From: a virus | Direction: 5' to 3' (one strand) | Virus record (IMG/VR): IMGVR_UViG_3300048008_000449 | Coordinates: 124,001 to 188,000 of that record | DNA: 64,000 nt | Shown here: piece by piece, positions 57,453-64,000 of the stretch | Layout: the number at the start of each line of letters is the position of its first letter | How positions within the stretch are numbered: the stretch's first letter is position 1 | Notes under the pieces: generated by a model | Databases searched by the model: none | Told to the model about the DNA's origin: nothing | Seen by the model: the letters and a program-made list of their open reading frames with translations, nothing else | Made by a program: the position numbers and the translations under genes

Positions 57453-58424
57453 TTATTTTTCTTCAATTAGTCTTTCAAACTCTCTCAAACGTTTATATAC
57501 GCTTGCTAGTTCAATAATAGTAGGCCATGCTTTAAGTATATATTGCATTGAACCTTCTACTCTACCAAAAGCTCTAATAATTTGTTGCATCACACCTAGT
57601 GTTACAACACCTGCTACAATAGCTGGTGCTAAAAATACATAAGCTGATAATACATTTGCTTGTAAATATGAAATTCTACCTATATTAAAATACAAGTATC
57701 TAATATAAGATTTAAAGTGAATACTTCTTACATCTTGAAATAATTCATCAATTCTTTTAGGACGAATTGTCACATCATCTTCTGCAATTACAAGTATTTT
57801 TCTGTAAGCTGCTTCTTTCTTTTGTAAATCATATTCTACTCCAACTAGACGTAATAACCAACCTAATCCAATTAAGAATATTGTTCCTCCAATACTCCAA
57901 ATTAACGCACCAGTTACTAGTCCATATTGCCAATCACCAAAGAAGAAGATTGGAATACCAACTGATAGTCCTAATAGAATAGGAACAAATTGTACTAGAA
58001 CCATTACTGATTCAATTAAACTTGTACCAAGTCCTTCCATGATACGACTAAACTTAATAGTATCTTCTTGTACACGTTGAGCTGCACCTTCAATAGTACG
58101 TGCTTTGTCGTATACACTATGATACCATTCAACCATTGCTGCTCTCCATCTAAACAAATAGTGTGCAGTAAAGTAACTAACAACTACGGCAATCAAAACA
58201 TAAATTGCAGCCAAGTAAATAAAAGTTCCTAAACTACTCCAATATTCTGTAATTGTAATAGCGTTTGGTGCACCAAGTGCTTTTTGAATCATATCGTAAA
58301 ACTGCCCAAACCATTCATTAATTTTAACGTCAATTTGAACTTGTACCCATAATGAACTTAGGATAATAGCTGAACCCAGCCACGACCACAATGCCCATTG
58401 TTTTTGTGTGAAAAATCTAAACAT
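57453..58424 (-). CDS. SbmA/BacA-like inner-membrane transporter
   Basis: 323 aa with about six to eight membrane helices (WALWSWLGSAIILSSLWVQV, FIYLAAIYVLIAVVVSYFTAHYLFRW, VPILLGLSVGIPIFFF, GALIWSIGGTIFLIGLGWLL, AYVFLAPAIVAGVVTLGVM). The family motif YLFRWRAAM followed by TIEGAAQRVQEDTIKFSRIME near 85-125 is clear. SbmA proteins import peptides and thiazole compounds using the proton gradient. It is shorter than E. coli SbmA (406). It sits next to the halogenase, each with its own late promoter. Confidence 0.83.
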   Translation of the reverse strand: MFRFFTQKQWALWSWLGSAIILSSLWVQVQIDVKINEWFGQFYDMIQKALGAPNAITITEYWSSLGTFIYLAAIYVLIAVVVSYFTAHYLFRWRAAMVEWYHSVYDKARTIEGAAQRVQEDTIKFSRIMEGLGTSLIESVMVLVQFVPILLGLSVGIPIFFFGDWQYGLVTGALIWSIGGTIFLIGLGWLLRLVGVEYDLQKKEAAYRKILVIAEDDVTIRPKRIDELFQDVRSIHFKSYIRYLYFNIGRISYLQANVLSAYVFLAPAIVAGVVTLGVMQQIIRAFGRVEGSMQYILKAWPTIIELASVYKRLREFERLIEEK

Positions 58425-58468
58425 TTTCTTTTCCTTATATAAAATGCAGAATTAACTACATACATATC

Positions 58469-58476
58469 TATTTATG
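58469..58476 (-). promoter_or_regulatory. Late-type promoter (CATAAATA), SbmA-like gene
   Basis: CATAAATAGATATG on the minus strand, 44 nt before the ATG. It is divergent from the plus-strand promoter at 58500. Confidence 0.6.
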
Positions 58477-58499
58477 GCAACTATAGTATGACTAATTTG

Positions 58500-58507
58500 C
58501 ATAAATA
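58500..58507 (+). promoter_or_regulatory. Late-type promoter (CATAAATA), plus strand
   Basis: CATAAATACAATATAAC then AAGGAAAC and the ATG of the gp14-like gene. The same extended sequence occurs at gp19. Confidence 0.7.
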
Positions 58508-58528
58508 CAATATAACAAGGAAACCTGC

Positions 58529-59596
58529 ATGCCAAGATTAAGTTTATATAAACCATTTAAAGGTAACGACTATAAGTTTATGGATCACGCAATACGTGAA
58601 CAATTCGATATAGGTGGTACTGGAATACACGTACACAAATACCTAGGACCGGATCCTAAGAACGATAGTAAAGATCCTAGCGAGCCTAATTATGGCAGTG
58701 GTATGGAAATAGATAATATTACAGGAGAAGAAATTAATCCTGAAGGTTTAATTGACGAAACAAACATACAAGACTTATTGTTTATGGAAAACAGAGATCG
58801 TAAATACGATCCTGACGTATTTGAACTACGTGGTGTATATAATGTTAGTGATAATGATTTTGATTTAACACAATTTGGTTTATTTTTAACAAATGATACA
58901 TTGTTTATTAGTTTTCATATTAACGATATGGTAGAACGTTTAGGGCGTAGACTTATGCCAGGTGATGTAATTGAATTACCACATTTACGTGATGAACTTT
59001 TACTTACTAACGCTAGAGATGCTATTAATAAATTTTATGTAGTGCAAGATGCCGCTAGAGGAAGTGAAGGATTTTCACAAACTTGGTATCCACACATTTG
59101 GCGTGTTAAAGTAGCACCATTAACAGATACACAAGAATACGCAGATATACTTGGAACTGCTAATGATCCAGATAGTCTTAAAAATGATATAAGTGCATAC
59201 AAAACAGAACTTAACATTAGTAATGCTATTGTAAAGAGTGCTGAAGCTGCTGACCCACTAGGATTACCATTAGCTGACCATTTATTTGGTGTAGAGACTG
59301 AAGATAAAACATATAAGCATGGTGAGACATTAGAACAAGGCGATCAGTTTCCAGTAAGTCCAAACGAAGGTGAGTATTTTGTAAGAACAGACTTTACACC
59401 TAATAGACTTTTTGTCAGAAGAGGCAATAAATGGCATAGATTATATGATAATGTTACTGATCAAACATGGAGTGATAGAACATATAATGCTAGTAGCTTT
59501 ATTAATAACAATGCTACTACAGTTATCGACGATAAAGAGTTTCCTGAAAAGCAAGCACTTAGTCAAGTTATTAAACCAAAGAGTGATTTTGAATAA
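58529..59596 (+). CDS. gp14: Neck protein (gp14-like)
   Basis: 355 aa on the plus strand. MPRLSLYKPFKGNDYKFMDHAIREQFDIGGT, then VHKYLGP, NIQDLLFMENRDRKYDPDVFELRGVYNVSDNDFDLTQFGLFLTNDTLFISFHIN and MPGDVIELPHLRDE are typical of the gp14-type neck protein of T4-like marine phages. A GEYFVRTDFTPNRLFVRRGNKWHRL segment near 280-304 is the same small beta module inserted in gp18. It completes the head-tail joint. The gene for sheath stabiliser gp15 follows with a 1-nt overlap. Confidence 0.78.
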   Translation: MPRLSLYKPFKGNDYKFMDHAIREQFDIGGTGIHVHKYLGPDPKNDSKDPSEPNYGSGMEIDNITGEEINPEGLIDETNIQDLLFMENRDRKYDPDVFELRGVYNVSDNDFDLTQFGLFLTNDTLFISFHINDMVERLGRRLMPGDVIELPHLRDELLLTNARDAINKFYVVQDAARGSEGFSQTWYPHIWRVKVAPLTDTQEYADILGTANDPDSLKNDISAYKTELNISNAIVKSAEAADPLGLPLADHLFGVETEDKTYKHGETLEQGDQFPVSPNEGEYFVRTDFTPNRLFVRRGNKWHRLYDNVTDQTWSDRTYNASSFINNNATTVIDDKEFPEKQALSQVIKPKSDFE

Positions 59597-60951
59597 TGGC
59601 ACAACAATATTTTTACGATAAACAAATTAGAAGATACATTCAACAGTTTATAAGACTGTTTAGTGGATTCAGTGTTGAAATGGGTAAAAACGAAGAAGAC
59701 TTATCTGTATTTCAACAAGTTCCTGTACGTTATGGAGACATTAATAGAATGGCTGCACACATAACAAGAGAAAACAGTGAAAACATTATTAATACTGTTC
59801 CGTTTATAAGTTGTTACGTAACTTCATTAGATATGTTACCAGAAAGACGTACATATCAAGATCATGTTGATAAAGTTCAAGTATTTGAAAAGAAATACGA
59901 TGACACAACTGGTGAATATATAAATGAAAGAGGAAATAGTTATACTGTTGAAAGACATGCACCTGTTCCTTATATGTTACAAATGAATTGTGATATTTGG
60001 ACTTCAAACACAGACCAAAAATTACAATTAATGGAACAAATACTAGTATTATTTAATCCTACACTAGACATAAGAACAAACAATAGTCCAATTGACTGGA
60101 CTGCATTGAGTCATGTAGAATTAACTAATACAACATGGAGTACAAGAAGTGTGGGATCAAGCATAGATGATATTATTGATGTTGCTACTTTAAGTTTTAA
60201 TATACCAGTACATATTAATCCTCCAGCTAAAGTTAAACAGCAAAAATTAATTCATACAATTATAAGTGAACTGTATAACTTAGACGATACAAATTTAGAT
60301 TTGTTTAGAGAAGAGCAATCCTTTGATAAACAAACGTTGCAATATACAATTGTAACATACGAAGATAGAAAAGTGAAATACGAAGATGGTAATTTACAAT
60401 TATTAAACGCTAATGGGCAAAAACTTGATAACGATGGTTTAATACTAGACTGGTCTAAAGAGTTAAAACCTTTTGGTGAATTACGAACTGGAATAAGTCA
60501 ATTAAGACTTAGAAAAAATACAGACGTAAGTGACAAATCAGATGATATAATTGGTAAACTTGATTTCCATCCTAGTGACTCAAATCTATTAACAGTTGAC
60601 GTAGATCAGTCAACATTACCAACAAATACACTCACAGCCGTAAATGCTATTTTAGATCCAGTTAAAAATTATCCTGGAGATGGAACAGTTCCAGCCGCAT
60701 CATTAGGACAAAGATATATATTAATTAATGATGTACCTAGTAATCAATGGTTAAATGTTGTTGCCCACAGATATGATATTATTGAATATAATGGATCAAC
60801 TTGGAATGTAAGTTTTGATTCTTCTACAAATACAGATACTCAATATGTAACTAACGTAGCAAGCAACGACCAGTTAGAATGGAACGGTAAAGAGTGGGTT
60901 AATAGCTATGAGGGAATTTACAATGCAGGATTCTGGAGACTCTATCTTTAA
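59596..60951 (+). CDS. gp15: Tail sheath stabiliser (gp15) with C-terminal extension
   Basis: 451 aa, against 272 in T4. FYDKQIRRYIQQFIRLFSGFSVE, VPVRYGDINRMAAH, PFISCYVTSLDMLPERR and YMLQMNCDIWTSNTDQKLQLMEQILVLFNP, then IDWTALSHVEL, follow T4 gp15 (initial FY-x-x-x-x-RRY, then YEL-type strand, MEQIL and PF helices). The added part (about 280-451) contains repeated beta segments with YNGSTWNV and WNGKEWVNSY like the modules in gp18. It terminates the tail and binds the neck. Confidence 0.85.
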   Translation: MAQQYFYDKQIRRYIQQFIRLFSGFSVEMGKNEEDLSVFQQVPVRYGDINRMAAHITRENSENIINTVPFISCYVTSLDMLPERRTYQDHVDKVQVFEKKYDDTTGEYINERGNSYTVERHAPVPYMLQMNCDIWTSNTDQKLQLMEQILVLFNPTLDIRTNNSPIDWTALSHVELTNTTWSTRSVGSSIDDIIDVATLSFNIPVHINPPAKVKQQKLIHTIISELYNLDDTNLDLFREEQSFDKQTLQYTIVTYEDRKVKYEDGNLQLLNANGQKLDNDGLILDWSKELKPFGELRTGISQLRLRKNTDVSDKSDDIIGKLDFHPSDSNLLTVDVDQSTLPTNTLTAVNAILDPVKNYPGDGTVPAASLGQRYILINDVPSNQWLNVVAHRYDIIEYNGSTWNVSFDSSTNTDTQYVTNVASNDQLEWNGKEWVNSYEGIYNAGFWRLYL

Positions 60952-61000
60952 TATCGACGACCCGTGTGACGATGTAAGTCATTGGATAGGAAAAATATGA
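60923..61000 (+). CDS. Possible 25-aa peptide between gp15 and Nudix
   Basis: ATG 60923-60925 with GAGGG about 9 nt before. It encodes an acidic peptide (MQDSGDSIFNIDDPCDDVSHWIGKI) ending TGA that overlaps the Nudix ATG as ATGA. It also overlaps gp15 by 29 nt in another frame. Coupling supports it, but the size leaves doubt. Confidence 0.35.
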   Translation: MQDSGDSIFNIDDPCDDVSHWIGKI

Positions 61001-61431
61001 TAATAGCAAGTGGTTGTTTATTTTTAAGCACAGACACAGGAAGAATAATGCTTCAACAACGAAGCGGTGAAGTTAATCACCCACGAACATGGGGTTTCTT
61101 TGGAGGCAAGGCTGAAAAAGGTGAAAGACCAACTGAAGCACTATTGCGTGAAATAGAAGAAGAGCTTGGATTAGTTCCAGATATAAAAAAAGTTATTCCT
61201 GTTAATAAATTTACTAGTCCTAATAAGAAATTTGTTTACCATACATTTTTAGTCACAGTTGAAGAGGAGTTTATTCCTGTTCTTAATAACGAAAGTGATG
61301 GTTATTGCTGGATTAAAATTGGCAACTGGCCTAGACCGTTGCACCCTGGTGCAAAAATACAATGTAATTCAAAACAGTTTGTTAAAAAAATAAAAACAGT
61401 ATACGAACAGTTTACTACATCGCTGGATTAA
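60997..61431 (+). CDS. Nudix hydrolase
   Basis: 144 aa from ATG 60997 with AGGAA before it; a TTG 15 nt upstream is less likely. The complete Nudix box lies at about residues 37-59 (GKAEKGE, x7, REIEEELGL). It hydrolyses nucleoside diphosphates linked to another group, such as oxidised dNTPs or ADP-ribose; the substrate cannot be told. It is the last gene of the plus-strand block, and its end overlaps the convergent sulfotransferase-like gene by 17 nt. Confidence 0.92.
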   Translation: MIIASGCLFLSTDTGRIMLQQRSGEVNHPRTWGFFGGKAEKGERPTEALLREIEEELGLVPDIKKVIPVNKFTSPNKKFVYHTFLVTVEEEFIPVLNNESDGYCWIKIGNWPRPLHPGAKIQCNSKQFVKKIKTVYEQFTTSLD

Positions 61432-62131
61432 TAATACCCATTTCTTTTCTACTGAATATATTATTTAAAAATGAATTAAATACTTCTTCACTATCATATT
61501 GATGAATATCACTAAAATCTGGATCAATTTCATACATTTCAGAATTTGTTCTCATGCTATGTGAGAAACCCAATGCAGTTGCAGTTTCTTTCCAACCATA
61601 ATAACGTTTTAAATTAAAATTATTTTTTATTTCATTACATTCTATAGTAATTTGTTGTAGCATTCTTTCGTCATTTTTATACCAAGTATATATTGGATAT
61701 GTAATATCCCACCCACCTACATGTTTCCACCAATTAAAGCATTCTTGTGGTGTATCATAAAAAGACCAAAACCTTGCTTTTGGAAATAGTTGTTTTAATA
61801 ATGGCAAATGATAGCTAAACCAATGACTTTTAATAATTTTAGTTCCATAATTCCAATCAGTAAATGGTGCTTTAAATTCTTGTATTATTTCTTCTTTAGT
61901 TAATGTATCTAATATATCAAACTTATGTCCTACTGGATTATCAGGACCCCAATAAGCACCTCGATGCCATCCAACAACTTGTCCGTCAACTTTTTTTCTA
62001 TATACAAAGTTATTCTTATTATCAGACAAATTAATATCTTTACATATAAGACTAAGCATACGAATTGCTCCACTCCATCTAGATCCTGGAGCTCCTGTAA
62101 CTATAATTAAATCTTCACCTTGATATTCCAT
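61415..62131 (-). CDS. Sulfotransferase-like protein, 238 aa
   Basis: LIIVTGAPGSRWSGAIRML at 8-26 is a P-loop-like PAPS-binding segment with the GAPGSRWS pattern. KIIKSHWFSYHLPLLKQLFPKARFWSFYDTPQECFNWWKHVGGWD near 97-141 corresponds to the KSH strand and second PAPS-binding region, though the usual Arg-Ser are changed to Tyr-Asp. A short segment near 186-205 is the usual C-terminal strand. A small-molecule or glycan sulfotransferase role is likely. Substrate unknown. Confidence 0.65.
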   Translation of the reverse strand: MEYQGEDLIIVTGAPGSRWSGAIRMLSLICKDINLSDNKNNFVYRKKVDGQVVGWHRGAYWGPDNPVGHKFDILDTLTKEEIIQEFKAPFTDWNYGTKIIKSHWFSYHLPLLKQLFPKARFWSFYDTPQECFNWWKHVGGWDITYPIYTWYKNDERMLQQITIECNEIKNNFNLKRYYGWKETATALGFSHSMRTNSEMYEIDPDFSDIHQYDSEEVFNSFLNNIFSRKEMGIINPAM

Positions 62132-62940
62132 TAGTTTCCTTTATTAATTTCTTTTAAAATTTTGTTTGTAAGGTATTCATGTGTCTTAGGTCCTGGGTGT
62201 GTTTGGTCTCTTCCTAAATCTATCATTTCTTCTTTACTGTACTGTATTGATTTAATGTGTGTTGGTTCATAATCATAAAACCAATGCTTTCTTCTTTCGT
62301 TTGGTTCTAATATATAATACTGTGCATTTGGAAATGATTGTAGTAACGCTAGTTCAAACATTTTAAATATTTTACCATTGCTTTGTTTAAAAGTTTCTCT
62401 AACAAGTTTTCTAACTTTTTCATCTTTTTCTTTTCTTAACCAAAATCGCATAAGCCAATTAGTATCATTAACACCCCAAAAATCAGTAAGTATAACATAT
62501 TTTGGATTAAGTTTAAAATCAAATAGATTATCTGCCATATCAGTTAATGTATCAAAATCACTTATATTAAAATGATTTAATGATAATTTTTTAGAAAGCA
62601 AATATGGTATACTCATTTCATATGGTATTCCAGTTCCTAATAATAAACTTCCGCCGGCAAATACTATACCAACATCAGTTAAATCATCTGGACCTCTATA
62701 TCCATATTTGTTCCATTTATAACTAAAGTCTAAATTAGTATCATTATCCCAATCAAGTTCTTGTATTGCATTAAAAGTAAAATGATCAGTTCCATTTTCT
62801 CCTACTTTGCATTTGTTTCCTGTATCATGCCGGCCATAATATTTTATTGTTTCATTTGGCAATCTTGGCTGTTTTTCAGCTTTTTCTTTTTGATTATAAA
62901 AGAACTTTGGATCTACCTCAGGAAAGTCGTTTTCTATCAT
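62131..62940 (-). CDS. SGNH/GDSL-like hydrolase, 269 aa
   Basis: IVFAGGSLLLGTGIP near residues 90-104 is block I with the nucleophilic Ser (GGS in place of GDS). VILTDFWGVNDTNW near 149-162 supplies the Asn of block III. RDQTHPGPKTHEYLTNKI near 247-264 is block V with Asp-x-x-His. Ester hydrolysis of sugars or lipids is expected. Its stop overlaps the sulfotransferase-like gene start (1 nt), so they share a unit. Confidence 0.75.
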   Translation of the reverse strand: MIENDFPEVDPKFFYNQKEKAEKQPRLPNETIKYYGRHDTGNKCKVGENGTDHFTFNAIQELDWDNDTNLDFSYKWNKYGYRGPDDLTDVGIVFAGGSLLLGTGIPYEMSIPYLLSKKLSLNHFNISDFDTLTDMADNLFDFKLNPKYVILTDFWGVNDTNWLMRFWLRKEKDEKVRKLVRETFKQSNGKIFKMFELALLQSFPNAQYYILEPNERRKHWFYDYEPTHIKSIQYSKEEMIDLGRDQTHPGPKTHEYLTNKILKEINKGN

Positions 62941-63890
62941 ACTTTAATAACTCTATTAGGATCTGGATTATCAATCATGTGTTGTACTTTATCATTAATG
63001 AATCCAGTAAATTGGAAAGTAACTCTTGGTGTATATCCAAAGTTAGCTGTTCCATGTGGCATATTACACCAATCGTATGTTATACATTCGCCTGCTTTAT
63101 ACTGATGATAATATGTATTACCAAATTGCCATACATGTCCATAATCCCAATCTTGTAGCATAACTAAAAACCTTCTTAATTTTAAAGGATTTTTATCAGC
63201 GCCAGCTTTAGTCCATACTTCACGCCATCCTGGTCTTGCATATCTCATTTGTTGATCAATATGAATAGGAGTAACTTGTCCTAGTCTTTGAATATGTAAT
63301 CTGGATTGATGAACATCTACTCCTAATGCATCTATCATTCTAAGTAGTATTGCATACTCTGGTGATTCATTACGCTTTGCGAAATAGTTTTTTCCATCTT
63401 TATCAAATCTTGCTCTAACAACCATGTCATGATACATACTACTTACGTCTTCTTTACCAGAAGCAAGTAGAACGTCTTGTATTTCTCCGTCATGTAAATC
63501 TTTATCTTGTTTACTTAGATTACGCTGTCTATAATTTCCTATAGTCATTTCTGTTGCAGTTTTTAGTGCATGCTGTACTGCTTCACTAAAATCTCCTTCA
63601 AATCTACAAGGTACTACAAATGTTTCTTCATGTGGATCAGCAAAAGTATCAAAGTGCCAATCGGCACGTAATTTATTATGCTCCCATCTGCTTGGAACTC
63701 CATCTACTTTAAAAATGTTATCCATTTTGTCATGTTTTTCCATCTGTTCATTACTATACATTTCATCTTTATATGCTGAATCAATTTGGGTATTACCTTC
63801 TTGATGTTTATGTTCTGCTTTTTTAACTGCATCTACAAGGTCATCTATTTTATCGCCACTATAATAATTTTTATCTGTTTTTTGTTTCAT
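62937..63890 (-). CDS. 2OG/Fe(II)-oxygenase-like protein, 317 aa
   Basis: The catalytic core is in the C-terminal half: LHIQRLGQVTPIHIDQQ near residues 198-214 (H-x-D), LRRFLVMLQDWDYGHVWQFGN near 239-259, AGECITYDWCNMPHGTANFGYTPRVTFQFTGF near 267-298 (distal His and 2OG Arg). The N-terminal 180 residues are a charged helical region. It is the first gene of the 61.4-63.9 kb group and overlaps the SGNH gene by 4 nt. Confidence 0.72.
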   Translation of the reverse strand: MKQKTDKNYYSGDKIDDLVDAVKKAEHKHQEGNTQIDSAYKDEMYSNEQMEKHDKMDNIFKVDGVPSRWEHNKLRADWHFDTFADPHEETFVVPCRFEGDFSEAVQHALKTATEMTIGNYRQRNLSKQDKDLHDGEIQDVLLASGKEDVSSMYHDMVVRARFDKDGKNYFAKRNESPEYAILLRMIDALGVDVHQSRLHIQRLGQVTPIHIDQQMRYARPGWREVWTKAGADKNPLKLRRFLVMLQDWDYGHVWQFGNTYYHQYKAGECITYDWCNMPHGTANFGYTPRVTFQFTGFINDKVQHMIDNPDPNRVIKV

Positions 63891-63891
63891 G

Positions 63892-64000
63892 TTAATGTTC
63901 TTTACAGTTTGGTAACATACTAATAATTGTCTTTAAGTTATTTTCAGTTAAAAACACACTCATCAATATATGATATATGTCGTCTGACATAGCAAAGCTA
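63892..64000 (-). CDS. Small or truncated protein at the window end
   Basis: An in-frame stretch runs from the window edge to TAA at 63892-63894. If it starts at ATG 63988-63990 it is a 32-aa peptide (SDDIYHILMSVFLTENN ... SMLPNCKEH). The frame stays open upstream to the edge, so it may be the end of a longer protein. It stops 1 nt before the 317-aa gene ATG. Confidence 0.45.
   Translation of the reverse strand, partial: SFAMSDDIYHILMSVFLTENNLKTIISMLPNCKEH

Overview
This window is a block of a T4-like (Tevenvirinae-type) myovirus genome that is AT-rich (about one third G+C by eye) and almost entirely transcribed from the minus strand. T4 hallmarks recognised from their proteins are: replicative helicase (gp41), primase (gp61), UvsX recombinase, ssDNA-binding gp32, UvsW helicase, dNMP kinase (gp1), class Ia ribonucleotide reductase with glutaredoxin, large and small terminase (gp17, gp16-like), head completion nuclease (gp4-like), tail sheath (gp18), tail tube (gp19 and a gp54-like paralogue), neck proteins (gp13-, gp14-like) and sheath stabiliser (gp15). 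The many conserved T4-like cyanophage/pelagiphage proteins, the low GC and the absence of photosynthesis genes in the window suggest a marine phage of an AT-rich heterotroph such as SAR11. The host is an inference and cannot be proved from this window.

Layout, window start to end: 1-7.8 kb, accessory metabolism (oxygenase plus ferredoxin-NADP reductase, sulfotransferase-like paralogues, secreted nuclease, orphan IscU) with five CCA-encoding tRNA genes (Glu, Asp, Ala, Leu, Thr). 7.9-13.8 kb, collagen-like fibre protein, PAAR tip, glutaredoxin, NrdB, NrdA. 13.8-25.6 kb, RecB-like exonuclease, an SGNH hydrolase, a run of conserved small virion/unknown genes, a ligase-like protein, helicase and primase. 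25.7-31 kb, one plus-strand gene, a miniature DnaE-like protein, a zinc-finger protein, an oxygenase and UvsW. 31-36.3 kb, early regulatory/recombination genes (AAA ATPase, winged helix, UvsX, gp32). 36.3-47.7 kb, packaging and tail genes with an inserted oxygenase cassette between gp18 and gp19. 47.7-58.4 kb, more oxygenases, two large tandem paralogues, dNMP kinase, neck protein, a halogenase and an SbmA-like transporter. 58.5-61.4 kb, a plus-strand neck/sheath-stabiliser/Nudix group. 61.4-64 kb, sulfotransferase-like, SGNH and oxygenase genes on the minus strand.

Two promoter classes can be read directly. Host-type promoters (TTGACA, 17-nt spacer, TATACT-like -10) precede replication, recombination and regulatory genes. 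T4-late-type promoters (NATAAATA) precede structural and accessory genes. In several cases both classes place the predicted transcription start on or beside the A of the AUG, implying leaderless mRNAs. Rho-independent-type hairpins close several units.

Most notable items: a 194-residue protein that keeps the catalytic-aspartate motifs of bacterial DNA polymerase III alpha (DnaE); the systematic leaderless promoter arrangement; a small Trp-rich module repeated in several virion proteins; six 2-oxoglutarate-oxygenase-like proteins together with a reductase and an Fe-S scaffold; a halogenase/SbmA pair; and two large tandem paralogues of unknown function with a possible third copy cut by the window edge.
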